From positions 34,477-98,476 of IMG/VR virus record IMGVR_UViG_3300023171_000009: a stretch of 64,000 nt of DNA. One strand, 5' to 3'. The notes beneath the pieces were generated by a model, which was not told the origin of the DNA, searched no databases, and worked only from the letters and a program-made list of their open reading frames with translations. The position numbers and the translations under genes are program-made. Every line of letters begins with the position of its first letter. Position 1 is the first letter of the stretch. The DNA comes from a virus. Below are positions 1-8,755 of this stretch, piece after piece.

Positions 1-25
1 TAAAAAAATGAAATCATTGCAACTT

Positions 26-766
26 TTATTCCGGCTCCACGTCAATTGTTCGCCCCGTAGCTTGTCGTGACCGGTTTTCTTGAATTTGCTGAACCCTGTC
101 CCCGATTGACGCAAGCATTTCAAGTGTTGCGTTTTGATCATTCATCCTATTCATGACTAAAGAATTAGGTTTAACCTCGTTAATCGATTCGATTTCTTTA
201 GGGGTTAGTCCGTAAAGCACCATTTTTTTGTCGAAAAGGTCTAAAAGATTTTTTGCAACAAGCTGCCTTATTTTTGCCTCTCCTCTTGTATTTAGCTTGC
301 TAAAGTCATCATATAACATAGTTTCAAGGAACGACAACTTTCCAAGCATTAACCCACGTGCTTGTTTAACGTTAGAGACTCCCCCCGCAACCTCCATGCG
401 TAGCATACATTCGGCTAACAAAGATTTAGCCTCTGTATTAGATAATCCGTATACGAAAGATATTTCAGCAGTAGAAGTTACTCCTTGCATTGCTAATAAA
501 TCGATACCTTGAATCAATTGTTCTTTTTTGGTTGCGGGATCGTCGCTAAAGTCTGTTAAAGCTTTAACAAGGGTTTTTCTATCAGACAAACAAACTTCTG
601 TTGTAGTTGCCTGATATATATCCATTCCGGGGAGGTTAGCCTCATTCTCAAGGACGGGGAATTCTGGAATTTGTCCAGGCTCGGGCGGACCTATAGGAAC
701 ATTAGCCGGAACTTGCCTAATAACTGTTGCGGCCCTGCGAATGGAGTTGCGGCGAGTAAGCTTCAT
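26..766 (-). CDS. putative small terminase subunit or other DNA-binding protein
   Basis: A 246-residue protein. I chose ATG at 766 (protein MKLTRR...) because a longer frame to 802 would run through the terminator hairpin at 783-820. The N-terminal 60 residues are basic then Pro-rich. Residues about 75-190 look helical, with a region (GVTSTAEISFVYGLSNTEAK) that reads like a helix-turn-helix, followed by a helical C-terminal part. Size and architecture fit a phage small terminase subunit, but I recognise no diagnostic motif. It is the last gene before the left edge, where a large terminase would be expected. The dispersed 13-mer at 771-783 lies 4 bp upstream of the start, and a second copy (9-21) lies just past the stop. 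Confidence 0.5.
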   Translation of the reverse strand: MKLTRRNSIRRAATVIRQVPANVPIGPPEPGQIPEFPVLENEANLPGMDIYQATTTEVCLSDRKTLVKALTDFSDDPATKKEQLIQGIDLLAMQGVTSTAEISFVYGLSNTEAKSLLAECMLRMEVAGGVSNVKQARGLMLGKLSFLETMLYDDFSKLNTRGEAKIRQLVAKNLLDLFDKKMVLYGLTPKEIESINEVKPNSLVMNRMNDQNATLEMLASIGDRVQQIQENRSRQATGRTIDVEPE

Positions 767-782
767 AAAGTGAAATCGTTGC

Positions 783-820
783 ACAAAAACCGCCGCCTCC
801 AATCACGGAAAGCGGCGGTT
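783..820 (-). terminator. Rho-independent terminator after the 852-2066 gene
   Basis: On the minus strand the 9-bp stem AACCGCCGC/GCGGCGGTT encloses a 15-nt loop and is followed by TTTTTG. It starts 31 bp after the stop codon at 852 and separates that gene from the one starting at 766. Confidence 0.85.
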
Positions 821-851
821 AATGAGTTAGGGGTAACTTTTAAACTACCGC

Positions 852-2066
852 TTATTTTGCTTTTGCAGCCACTTTTTTAGCGGCTCCGGGGCGGGTAGCA
901 GTAGCAGCCTTAGCTACAGGCTTGGTTCCGGCTTCAGAAGAACTAACAGCCAAGAAGGTATCAACAATTTTGAGCCAGATTTTACCATCCTTGTTAGGGG
1001 TTTCATCGGTAATACCTTCCTGTTCCTTCACCAAAGCAACAGCGCGGTTGACTAGCGCCTCTTCATCCGGCCCCATGGCAAAAAAGCTGAACTTTGTGCG
1101 AGCTTCGCGCGGTGAGTTTGTCGCGGTAGCGGCAGCTTCCCCATCCTCGGTTTCTTCCGCCACGCTGATATATTCCTTTTCCCGGATTTCGTCCTGAATA
1201 TCGGCAACAGTATGCTTGGTATTTTTGGAGAATTCCACCAAAGGAGCGATGTAATCTGTTAGCTCCTTGACCTTCATTCCCTTACTAGCAAGCACAACGC
1301 GGGCAAGTTCCTTAGCTTTTGGCCAACCAAGAGATAGGATTTCAGGGAACGCCTTAAGCAGAGGCTTAAGGTTCTGGACGATTTGCACCCAATACTGCGC
1401 GGTCCGGTATTTGATCCCAAGTTCTTGATCCACGAAAGCGGCGAATCCGCCTTTTTCGGCATACAGGGGAGCGCCGTTTTCGTCCAGAATAGAAGTATAG
1501 GATTTGTTAGCTTTGATAGCGACAAGAGCTAAACCGATATCAAAATAGGTTTCGTTGGAACGATCCGCCAGCACGCGAACGGCTGCGATAATGTCGCCGC
1601 CCTGCTCGCTAATCAGGCCGTCAAGAGTCGGGGACAAAACAAGAGCTTTCCCTTTTCCCTTGACCTTTCCTTTTCCCTTGCCTTTAGCCTTGGCTTTAGG
1701 TGTAGTAGTGGCTTCTCCTTCAGCGGCTTCCTCCGACGCTTCAACTTCGCCAGCGCCTTCTTCATCTTCCTCAGACGCGTAAGTTTCATTGAGGTAAGCT
1801 TGCTGCTCTTCGTTAGGCTCGACAAGCTCGTCGTGACTAGCACAACCGATGCGGGCACCATCTTCGTTATCCTCAAGAGCGGAAACGTCGTAAAACTGAA
1901 CGCCGTCAATTTCGTCAGAAAGTCCTGTAATAGTAACATATTCGCCAGCCTTAAGAGGCTCCGGAATCTCGCCCTCCAGAACCATCACGTCGTCGACTTC
2001 ATAGAGCACGATTTCAGGTTCTGATTTTTTTGGTGCGGGACGGGACGGGGTTTTTTTAGCAGCCAT
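852..2066 (-). CDS. DUF3102-like DNA-associated protein with basic and acidic linkers
   Basis: 404 residues. Residues 1-95 are a small domain. Residues about 96-140 are an acidic stretch followed by a KGKGKGK-type basic run. A helical core at about 150-290 contains a pattern typical of DUF3102-like phage proteins (FVDQELGIKYRTAQYWVQI). The C-terminus is histone-like (PGAAKKVAAKAK). The core probably contains a helix-turn-helix, and the basic arms suggest DNA binding. It has its own terminator downstream (783-820) and a candidate promoter upstream (2133-2160), so it is probably an independent transcription unit. Exact function is unknown. A role in binding the dispersed 13-bp sites is only speculation. 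Confidence 0.75.
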   Translation of the reverse strand: MAAKKTPSRPAPKKSEPEIVLYEVDDVMVLEGEIPEPLKAGEYVTITGLSDEIDGVQFYDVSALEDNEDGARIGCASHDELVEPNEEQQAYLNETYASEEDEEGAGEVEASEEAAEGEATTTPKAKAKGKGKGKVKGKGKALVLSPTLDGLISEQGGDIIAAVRVLADRSNETYFDIGLALVAIKANKSYTSILDENGAPLYAEKGGFAAFVDQELGIKYRTAQYWVQIVQNLKPLLKAFPEILSLGWPKAKELARVVLASKGMKVKELTDYIAPLVEFSKNTKHTVADIQDEIREKEYISVAEETEDGEAAATATNSPREARTKFSFFAMGPDEEALVNRAVALVKEQEGITDETPNKDGKIWLKIVDTFLAVSSSEAGTKPVAKAATATRPGAAKKVAAKAK

Positions 2067-2229
2067 GATGTTTTTGATTTGGGTTGGTTAGTTTATGTTA
2101 TTGAATTTTAGCGCCTTTTCTGGCGACGGATTAGATTACTTTATTCAAGGAGGATTGCAAGTCGTTTTATTCCCAAAGGTGAAATCATTGCAATATGTTA
2201 AATGTTATAAATAGGGTATTGACATATAC
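2067..2229. other. non-coding gap with promoter and one 13-bp site
   Basis: This gap, together with the small gene at 2230-2388, makes up the longest stretch between large genes (2067-2422). It holds the promoter candidate at 2133-2160, the 13-mer variant at 2180-2192 and a weak GC hairpin near 2111-2127. I see no tRNA or further gene. Confidence 0.6.
2133..2160 (-). promoter_or_regulatory. candidate sigma70-like promoter for the 852-2066 gene
   Basis: On the minus strand TTGCAA (2155-2160), a 16-bp spacer and TAATCT (2133-2138). The -35, the 16-bp spacing and the TANNNT pattern match other promoter candidates in the window (9195, 22355, 25084, 59729). It would give a 5' leader of about 60 nt, longer than those. 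A copy of the 13-bp motif lies at 2180-2192, just upstream. Confidence 0.5.
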
Positions 2230-2388
2230 CTATCTGACAATAATCGACTTTGTAAAATGCCCGCGAATTCTCAATAAATACGCGTCCGCGTTAAAGGGTA
2301 TCCGTCGCCATTTACCTTTCAGCTTCCCATATTGACAAAAATATAGATTTAGTTTCCTTACCGGTTTGGGCTTAAGTCTAATTTTCAT
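2230..2388 (-). CDS. small basic protein, 52 residues
   Basis: A short open frame with an ATG at 2388 and TAG at 2230. The protein begins MKIRLKPKPVRKLNLYF and is strongly basic, with Arg and Lys spread through the length and one Cys. MK starts are common in this phage. It fills the otherwise empty space between the RuvC-like gene and the promoter at 2133. I recognise no family. It could be a small nucleic-acid-binding protein. Evidence is only the frame, its composition and its position. Confidence 0.45.
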   Translation of the reverse strand: MKIRLKPKPVRKLNLYFCQYGKLKGKWRRIPFNADAYLLRIRGHFTKSIIVR

Positions 2389-2422
2389 GTAAATCGGACA
2401 AATCCGCCAGATTTGAAATAAA

Positions 2423-3028
2423 TCAAGTCGATTTTTGCAACGATTTCACTTTTTTGGGTTTATTTGGCTTTATCAGGCAATTTTTTACAGTTTCTATCTG
2501 AAAAAGTTGAAATTTTGGCGTCAAGCCTGCGGATAACATGCTCCAAACTCTTGTCATTTGTGCCAAAATAAATGCATCCGCTAAATCATTGTCCTCCGTG
2601 TCATACCCAAACCAGTGTTTTACGTTTAACATAACCTCATCTTTATCCGCGTTTCCTATTCCTACAAAACTTTTGACGGCAGTAGGGGGAGCCTCAAAGT
2701 AATTACCTAGCTTTTCGTATAACTCCATTCGAACAATCCCACCGATTTCAGCCATTTGCAGCTTTCTGGAGCCTAACGCTCTAATAGCGTAACCTTCAAC
2801 TCCAGCATAATTAATTCCCGGTAACATTTCTCTCACTGCATCGCGAATATATTGCCACCTTAAAGTGCCTTCCAGCCTATTTTTACCTTTACCCGGAATA
2901 ACCACACGTTCAGTTATTTTAGGGCTTTTGCTTGATAAATCCGTGCTAGGAACTTCTAAGACTATTAGGCCAGTGCGGTTCAAGGAAAGGTCAATCCCCA
3001 AATATTTGATAGGTTTGGAAAGCTTCAT
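2423..3028 (-). CDS. RuvC-like Holliday junction resolvase
   Basis: 201 residues with the RNase H-fold pattern of RuvC-type resolvases: D13 in YLGIDLSL, E78 in AGVEGYAI, and D148/D151 in DNDLADAF. The KSFVGIGNADKDEV segment resembles the RuvC DNA-binding loop. It would cleave four-way junctions left by recombination or before packaging. ATG 3028 overlaps the TGA of the upstream nuclease gene (ATGA), which decides the start and implies translational coupling. A copy of the 13-mer (2436-2448) lies in the last codons. A second junction-type nuclease is encoded at 3872-4243. Confidence 0.88.
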   Translation of the reverse strand: MKLSKPIKYLGIDLSLNRTGLIVLEVPSTDLSSKSPKITERVVIPGKGKNRLEGTLRWQYIRDAVREMLPGINYAGVEGYAIRALGSRKLQMAEIGGIVRMELYEKLGNYFEAPPTAVKSFVGIGNADKDEVMLNVKHWFGYDTEDNDLADAFILAQMTRVWSMLSAGLTPKFQLFQIETVKNCLIKPNKPKKVKSLQKST

Positions 3029-3888
3029 GGCGGTAAAGTGAAACATCCTTGGCATTGATCGCAACCTTTTGCACGGGACGACTCGTTAGTATTACAAATT
3101 CTTGTTGGAAGTTTAGAAGTATCAAAAACGGATGCAGCCTGTCGTTTTAAAGAATCAGCCAAGGTGCGATAAATTGAGTCTTTACTTAAATCCAATTCAA
3201 AATATTTATACGGAGAATTGAACCTGTATTCTTTCCTTGCATAAATATTCAAACCATAATCAGCCACGGGAAAAGGCAATTTATCATCAGGTAATAATAC
3301 TCCATAAAGTGCTAATTGCGTAGCATGACTACCTATCGCCTTTTTTAAAGATGAAAATCCTTTATTAGTCTTGTTGCCTGAATCACTATCAGTAATTGAT
3401 TTAATCTCAATTGGAACAATGATCCCGTTTTCTACGATGGCAAAATCCATGCTTCCTGTTATTCTCCATGTCCAGTTTTCAATAACATATTCTGAATAAT
3501 TGTTGAATGGAGTATCACAACACGCGGAAATCATTCCGGGTTTATAAACGTTATCGTAGTAACTTTTGCCACATCGGCAACGCCATCGACCAAAACAATT
3601 TTCAGGGCCGTAGCCGTCTATCAAGGAGCGTCTAATGTGTCGTTCAACTTCACGGCCAATTGCCCATACTAGCCTGTCCGCGCCAGTGGGTTTCCATGTT
3701 CTAGCTCCATGTTGCAGGTATTTTAGAGATAGAGCATAAGCGCGGGCGCACCAGTCAACTAATGTGCTAACATGGACAAGGTCAGGGTTAGTGCGTATTT
3801 CCTCCGGAGCCGAATCTTGCGCCCACAAAACATTACCAATATCGCGCCTTAGATTTAAAGCGTTTTCTAGGTTAGACGATAAGCTCAT
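3025..3888 (-). CDS. Cas4/RecB-like PD-(D/E)XK exonuclease with Cys cluster
   Basis: 287 residues. The nuclease core shows GSMDF...PIEIKS, which gives the D-(E)xK catalytic set, followed by a glutamine-bearing helix (HATQLALYG). Four cysteines near the C-terminus (CNTNESS...GCDQCQGC) resemble the Fe-S cluster end of Cas4/AddB-type nucleases, and an N-terminal Cys lies in VDWCARAYAL. A further Cys-rich insertion (WRCRCGKSY...SACC) looks like a zinc ribbon. Such phage nucleases resect DNA for recombination. It overlaps both neighbours within a RecA-nuclease-resolvase operon. No CRISPR array or cas1/cas2 is present, so a role in adaptation is not indicated. Confidence 0.82.
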   Translation of the reverse strand: MSLSSNLENALNLRRDIGNVLWAQDSAPEEIRTNPDLVHVSTLVDWCARAYALSLKYLQHGARTWKPTGADRLVWAIGREVERHIRRSLIDGYGPENCFGRWRCRCGKSYYDNVYKPGMISACCDTPFNNYSEYVIENWTWRITGSMDFAIVENGIIVPIEIKSITDSDSGNKTNKGFSSLKKAIGSHATQLALYGVLLPDDKLPFPVADYGLNIYARKEYRFNSPYKYFELDLSKDSIYRTLADSLKRQAASVFDTSKLPTRICNTNESSRAKGCDQCQGCFTLPP

Positions 3889-4243
3889 TTAATTTTTGCA
3901 ATAGTTGCAGTAAATCTTCTACAGGGATTACAGCAAATCCGCTCTCTATTGTTCCGCGTTCATTTAAAAACTCCACTATTAAAGCGGGAATTTCACTGGC
4001 ACTTGCGGCGGCAGTTTGAATTTTATACAAAGTTTCACGGGTGACGCTAAAAGACTTCAAAGAAGTTGCTTTGCATTCAAGCCTATATATACCATTCTTT
4101 CTAACATCGCCTTTCTCTTGCTTAGCTCCGGAAGCTTTAGTGGTTCTGGCTCCTAGTTTCTTTGCAAGGGAGGATTCTTGTTTGTTAGAATGTTTATAGG
4201 CTACTCCCTGTTTTATCAAAGTATGCCTAGGACGTTTTAACAT
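3872..4243 (-). CDS. PD-(D/E)XK Holliday-junction-type endonuclease
   Basis: 123 residues. The segment GARTTKASGAKQEKGDVRK followed by YRLECKATSLKSFSV gives the D...ExK pattern seen in small archaeal/phage Hjc-like resolvases and related endonucleases. The next helix (IQTAAASASEIPALIVEF) fits the fold. Its start overlaps the recA-like stop by 17 bp and its stop overlaps the Cas4-like gene. The 13-mer variant TGCAATAGTTGCA lies at 3897-3909. Together with the RuvC-like protein it makes two different resolvase families in one operon. Confidence 0.75.
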   Translation of the reverse strand: MLKRPRHTLIKQGVAYKHSNKQESSLAKKLGARTTKASGAKQEKGDVRKNGIYRLECKATSLKSFSVTRETLYKIQTAAASASEIPALIVEFLNERGTIESGFAVIPVEDLLQLLQKLNELIV

Positions 4244-5423
4244 GTCTTACGGGTAACTTAAATTTAGGCTTAGCAGGACTTGCCGCAGGTTTGGCGGCAT
4301 GTGTTGAAGCGGTGGTTTTTAGTGGTGCCAGTTTTTTAGCGCCTCCTAGATAATTATCGATAGGAAACGGCGTCATTCCTTTTATTTCCCTGAACTTAGC
4401 AAGAGTAGCCTGCCGCATGTAGAGATTGAATTCTTTGTCAGTTTGCAACAAAGAGGACACTTCAGCGCCGGTTCTAAAATGATAGTCAAACATAGGAACA
4501 TACAGCTTAGGTGCTCGCCCTTCCATAATGCCCATTTGTGCCGCATAATTACGGATTTGATCGAACTCCACAACCGTTCCATAACCGTATTTATTCTGAG
4601 GATCAGTTACCATTTCAAAAGCACCCTCTTTAAGGCCGGACGATCCTTTGCTCTTCCAGATTTTAAATCCACCTTCATAGGCGTCATTTTTATCAGTTAT
4701 TTTTCCGTTCTCCATGTTAATCTTTTTAGCGAATAACTCTACCTTAGTTTGATGGAAGAAATTGCTAAGCACTCCACCGGGCAAAACACGATTATCCATT
4801 TTAGGATTTTGAACTTGTTTATACCGCCATTGATTAGTGCTAAGGACGGTTAGTTTATTGCCGATTTTAGCGCGTTCAAGCATGTATATACGCATCTTAG
4901 TGCAAAGCCGCGTAATCTGGTTAGCCATGTAAGCGTAATTTGCCCCATCTTCCGCAGACTTTTCCACAATATCAGAATGCACAATACCAGATAGCGGATC
5001 AACAATAATTAATGAGATTTCTTCAGTATGCGCAGCTACATCAGCTAAATCCACCGCTGCCTGCCCACTTGGTGCTTGCAGCAGTTCAACCTTTGTCATG
5101 TCCGCCCCTTGTGCCGCTGCCCATTCTTGCTGGATACCCATAGGGTCAAGGTCAATCCAAGCAACCCGCTTATTTGGGTATTTTTTTTGGAATTCTCCAA
5201 TTACCCGATAGCAATTAGTAGTCTTCCCCACGCTTTCCCAGCCTAAAAACATGTTAGCAGTTGACTCACATATTCCACCACAAAGAGCCAAATCCAACAT
5301 AAATATGCCAGTAGGAATAATAGTAAAAGGTTCAAGAGTGCTGGCGGTCCTCATTGTCTTTTCCCCATACGCTGCGCTAACTTGCTGGCGCGTATCAGTC
5401 AATTTTTGCATTTCAAAAGCCAT
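4227..5423 (-). CDS. RecA/UvsX-like recombinase
   Basis: 398 residues with a RecA core. Walker A is GWESVGKTT (61-69). Walker B is ISLIIVDPLSG with D142. Downstream, LTVLSTNQWR and PGGVLSNFFHQTKVELF match the family. The C-terminus is a Lys/Pro/Ala-rich tail. It would form filaments on single-stranded DNA and promote strand exchange with the SSB-like and nuclease products of this operon. ATG 5423 is separated by one base from the upstream stop. Confidence 0.92.
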   Translation of the reverse strand: MAFEMQKLTDTRQQVSAAYGEKTMRTASTLEPFTIIPTGIFMLDLALCGGICESTANMFLGWESVGKTTNCYRVIGEFQKKYPNKRVAWIDLDPMGIQQEWAAAQGADMTKVELLQAPSGQAAVDLADVAAHTEEISLIIVDPLSGIVHSDIVEKSAEDGANYAYMANQITRLCTKMRIYMLERAKIGNKLTVLSTNQWRYKQVQNPKMDNRVLPGGVLSNFFHQTKVELFAKKINMENGKITDKNDAYEGGFKIWKSKGSSGLKEGAFEMVTDPQNKYGYGTVVEFDQIRNYAAQMGIMEGRAPKLYVPMFDYHFRTGAEVSSLLQTDKEFNLYMRQATLAKFREIKGMTPFPIDNYLGGAKKLAPLKTTASTHAAKPAASPAKPKFKLPVRHVKTS

Positions 5424-5424
5424 A

Positions 5425-5757
5425 TTAGTTTCCGCAGATTAAGTTAAAGTTTTGGCGTGTTATTGACATTTCATCAATTAAATATTGCTGCCCTTCAGCG
5501 CTCGCTTGTTGTATAGCGGCAGAACGAGCATCCACAGAATTTTCACAAGGGATGTGGACGCTTACATTTACTTTTATTGAGTAAAAATCACCCATGTTTT
5601 GAGTCGCGCCTATAGAAAGTGTTACTCCGGAGTCCAATTCGCTTTGTTCAACTCCTGCTTTTTTTGCAACGATTTCATTATCCTTCTCGGCTATTACCTT
5701 TCCATGGCTGTGAATAGAACTTCCTACTGAGATAGCTTTTACCTTGGCTAACTTCAT
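5425..5757 (-). CDS. small protein of unknown function in the recombination operon
   Basis: 110 residues, start MKLAKVKAIS. Contains a predicted beta region (SIKVNVSVHIPC) and a helical stretch (DARSAAIQQASAEGQQYLIDEM). The 13-mer at 5665-5677 is in frame and encodes NEIVAKKAG. The start overlaps the upstream stop (5754). I recognise no family. Position next to recA suggests an accessory in recombination or replication, but this is inferred from context only. Confidence 0.7.
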   Translation of the reverse strand: MKLAKVKAISVGSSIHSHGKVIAEKDNEIVAKKAGVEQSELDSGVTLSIGATQNMGDFYSIKVNVSVHIPCENSVDARSAAIQQASAEGQQYLIDEMSITRQNFNLICGN

Positions 5758-6275
5758 AAGATAACACCTTTCTCTAAATCAAGTTTTCTAGCTATTTTAA
5801 GATGATAATTAATTAGAGATTTGAGTCTATCCTTCGTGATGGCAGTCCAACGTTGGCGCTGTCCAAAATCGTAATAATCGATAAAAGTTTCTTGAATAGC
5901 TAGACACTCTCTAACTGTTAAAAATTGAGTCCTTACATAGTAGCCATCAAGACGCATTGTGTTTGATGGCCTACGTCGTTTCCACCATATGTCAAAAAAT
6001 TTAACCTTTCCAACCATTTCCGAGATTCTAAGGGTGGAATACCACATAGTGTGCTTATTATTGAACGTTCTCAGAGATAATCCCCTAACTGGCAAATACG
6101 TAAATTTACATAATGGATTTTCTCCAAATGGATACCCAAAAGTGTTAATGCACATATCTTCCACTTCAGCCAAGCTAACGAGTGGCGTTTTGTGTATAAC
6201 TTTAACTTTTGGCTTCCATTCACGCCGCTGGCCTCTTCTGCAATTGATAGGATTGATTAAGGTTGTAAGACACAT
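5754..6275 (-). CDS. hypothetical protein
   Basis: 173 residues from ATG 6275. An in-frame ATG at 6305 would overlap the helicase stop by 23 bp, so I prefer 6275. The protein is basic and aromatic-rich (WWKRRRPSN, MWYSTLRISEMVGK, YYDFGQRQRW). No motif recognised. It lies between the SF2 helicase and the recA region. Confidence 0.65.
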   Translation of the reverse strand: MCLTTLINPINCRRGQRREWKPKVKVIHKTPLVSLAEVEDMCINTFGYPFGENPLCKFTYLPVRGLSLRTFNNKHTMWYSTLRISEMVGKVKFFDIWWKRRRPSNTMRLDGYYVRTQFLTVRECLAIQETFIDYYDFGQRQRWTAITKDRLKSLINYHLKIARKLDLEKGVIL

Positions 6276-6282
6276 AAGAGTT

Positions 6283-7602
6283 TCAAAGGTTTGCCACAGT
6301 AACACCCTTTATCTGTTCGCACAAGGAGAGTCGTTTAGTTGAAATAGCTCTTAAAAATGGTATAGCGGTATCGATAGGCGTAATCCAAATAGGGTCTAAT
6401 TTATCAGGGAATAAGCGTCTAACCCGCCCTAACTCCTGTTCCGGTTCTGAACTTGGGGTTAAATCTATACCTGCGTTAAGCCGTGGTATATTCTTAGCTC
6501 TGCGAAAGGTTCCCCTTGTTGCTAGTATTACCCTTGCTTCAGTTTCAATAAATTGTTTTTCTTTATCGGTAAGTTTTGCTTTATACACAAAACAAGTAAT
6601 ACCCATTGCAGTCAACAAATCTCTCAAAGTCTCAAGTTGAGATATCCGGTCAGAGACTCCTAAAACATGGCGTCCGCGATTTATCATCCATCTTAAATAA
6701 CCGGCTATCCAGTGGTTTCTAGCACCGTCAGTAGCAACAGCCGTGATAACTTTACCTAAACTATAAGATCGTTGAATATGTAGCGGGTATTTACCAGTAT
6801 ACACAATAGGCTTAACGGTCAACGGCATTACATCCTGACCGCTAACTACAAAATCACTTCCAAATTGATTGATGAATAAACCTTGGCAACCGTCTTTACG
6901 TTTCCAAGTAGCGGACAAGGCGAGCTTGTATTTTGCGGGGAATAATCCTATCGCTTTACTAAAACTTCTTGCCCCTAGAACGTCGCACTCATCAAACGAA
7001 ATAAAACCAAAAGCATTGTAAAATTCTCTAGGATACCTCCTTTGAACTAACGAATGCACCATCGCAATTGAGATAGGCTTATTGTATTCACATTTATCAG
7101 ATTGGATTATCCCGATGTGATCTTCAGCCAATCCAAGATGTTTTGTTATCTCAAGTTTCCACTGCCTTATAAGACTATCTTCTGGAACTACTATCAAAGT
7201 TCTAAGCTTCAAGGAGGACGCTATTTTAAGCGCCGACACGGTTTTTCCACTCCCGGTTTGAGCATTACCAAAAGCGACACCTTTAGTCTTGAGCCTTGAA
7301 AATAGGCCGTCAAAAAACTGTTGCTGTGCTTCGTCGCGTGCAACGATTTCACTTTTTGCTAGCTGGGGAATTACAGGCCCTTTATAGCGTAAATCTAACG
7401 AATTCTCGTTTTGGAAATACTCTTGCGACCACGCTATAGGCAAGAAAATGTGAGTTCCAGAAATCCGATACCCTAAAATAGAGTCTGGCTCTTTTTTAGA
7501 AAAAGATTTAGGCGTATATGTATGAATTCGCTTTATCCTAGCAAGCTCGCTTTTTTCAATCTCAAATAAAGGCTTGGATGCCCATGAGCGAAGTGTATAC
7601 AT
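6283..7602 (-). CDS. superfamily II DNA helicase (UvsW/DEAD-like)
   Basis: 439 residues. Walker A NAQTGSGKT (113-121), DECD box (204-207), motif III LALSATWKRKDG (227-238), and a C-terminal arginine motif QELGRVRRLF. The compact layout fits UvsW-type branch-migration or reannealing helicases of phages, which act with RecA/UvsX. A copy of the 13-mer (7339-7351) falls at residues 85-88 and encodes SEIVAR, just before the helicase core. Confidence 0.88.
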   Translation of the reverse strand: MYTLRSWASKPLFEIEKSELARIKRIHTYTPKSFSKKEPDSILGYRISGTHIFLPIAWSQEYFQNENSLDLRYKGPVIPQLAKSEIVARDEAQQQFFDGLFSRLKTKGVAFGNAQTGSGKTVSALKIASSLKLRTLIVVPEDSLIRQWKLEITKHLGLAEDHIGIIQSDKCEYNKPISIAMVHSLVQRRYPREFYNAFGFISFDECDVLGARSFSKAIGLFPAKYKLALSATWKRKDGCQGLFINQFGSDFVVSGQDVMPLTVKPIVYTGKYPLHIQRSYSLGKVITAVATDGARNHWIAGYLRWMINRGRHVLGVSDRISQLETLRDLLTAMGITCFVYKAKLTDKEKQFIETEARVILATRGTFRRAKNIPRLNAGIDLTPSSEPEQELGRVRRLFPDKLDPIWITPIDTAIPFLRAISTKRLSLCEQIKGVTVANL

Positions 7603-7618
7603 ATACGCCTAATTGTTA

Positions 7619-8755
7619 TCAACCAAAAGCTTCGGGTTTGCCTACGCTTCTAGGCGCGGGCCTAGTAACGAGTGCGGGCCTTGATGTTGACGGTATAGCT
7701 GTTGGTTTAGCGGTGGTCGGAGCCGTTTTAGGCTGTGGCCTGCCCGGCATACTAGCAGGAGGCCTAGAAGTGGGAGGCTTAGGTGGGGTTTTTTCAAGGC
7801 CGGGGATTTCTTCACCGTCTGCCGGAGCCTCTTGATTTTCGTAAGCGGCCCATTGTTCTTGAGCGCTCTGACGGCTTCCAGCAACTTTCCCTCTACCCTC
7901 TTCCGCCTTACTGAAAACTTCTTCGATATTAGGTTCACCGAATATGCTAGCATAGTCCATAGGCCACATATGTTCACCCTCTTCAATGTAGACTTTCCCT
8001 TCCTCATTTTTGACTTCAGGGTTGTTAGCCCATCCTTCGATATCCTCTTCAGTGGCGAAAGTGTAAGAAACTGGCTCACCGGTTTCAGGATCGGCAAAAT
8101 CAATCGGAAATCCAGTGCGAAAACTTTTTTCTGAAGAACTTCGTTCCATCATCAAAGTCATTCCCCGCAACGTTTTACCGCGCTTTACCGCCATAGCCTC
8201 TTTTTTAAGAAGCTCAGTAGCTAAGTCTCCACTAACAGGCAGCAACGTATGCCGGTATGCATGTTTTACTTTCTGCCCTTCCTTACCAGTTTCATACTCT
8301 TGGAAAGCTAGGATTGTGAGAAAATTAACAAGTTGCCCTTTCTTTCCTAACTCACGGCATTTAGGGCAAGGGCCGATGCCCATATCCATGAAACACCATG
8401 AATAATTACCCCATTTTCCATCCTCACCGGGCTCGTTGTGCTCGCGCCGATAAAAACTGGTAGGGCCATTAAGACTTTCGTCCAGTATAACGATAAAACA
8501 GGAGTTTGCAGGCTCTAGCCAAAAACGGTATTTGGCTTTCCGTTGCGGAGAATTTCTTTCTTCCGCCTCTTTCTTCCTACGGGCATTATCCGCTGCTAGT
8601 GCGTCAGCGTAAGACATTTGATTTCCCATAGGAGGACGCGGGCTAACGCTAGCAGTATTCGGCCTCGACGACGGGACTGGTCTTGCGGCGGGTCGTTGTC
8701 CGGGCAGCGGTCGGGCTGTCGGAGCGGTTGTTTTTGGGAGTGGTCTTGATGGCAT
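7619..8755 (-). CDS. putative single-stranded DNA-binding protein
   Basis: 378 residues. Residues 1-45 and 315-378 are Pro/Arg/Ala/Thr-rich, low-complexity tails of similar composition. The core (about 70-290) has a beta-rich start (KYRFWLEPANSCFIVILDE), a CxxC zinc-like motif (GPCPKCREL) and an acidic region before the tail. This matches phage proteins usually annotated as ssDNA-binding, and its position between primase and helicase genes fits. Start: ATG 8755 overlaps the previous gene by 107 bp. ATG 8629 (MGNQMSY) would avoid the overlap. I keep 8755 because the N-terminal tail resembles the C-terminal one. Confidence 0.7.
   Translation of the reverse strand: MPSRPLPKTTAPTARPLPGQRPAARPVPSSRPNTASVSPRPPMGNQMSYADALAADNARRKKEAEERNSPQRKAKYRFWLEPANSCFIVILDESLNGPTSFYRREHNEPGEDGKWGNYSWCFMDMGIGPCPKCRELGKKGQLVNFLTILAFQEYETGKEGQKVKHAYRHTLLPVSGDLATELLKKEAMAVKRGKTLRGMTLMMERSSSEKSFRTGFPIDFADPETGEPVSYTFATEEDIEGWANNPEVKNEEGKVYIEEGEHMWPMDYASIFGEPNIEEVFSKAEEGRGKVAGSRQSAQEQWAAYENQEAPADGEEIPGLEKTPPKPPTSRPPASMPGRPQPKTAPTTAKPTAIPSTSRPALVTRPAPRSVGKPEAFG

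Noticed and set aside
2147-2155. AAGGAGG on the plus strand as a ribosome-binding site
   Set aside because: No plus-strand gene follows it. This and similar strings (7210, 57750) are antisense to genes or gaps.
3025-3888. Cas4-like nuclease as part of a CRISPR-Cas system
   Set aside because: There is no array or other cas gene. Phage Cas4-like nucleases are common in recombination operons.
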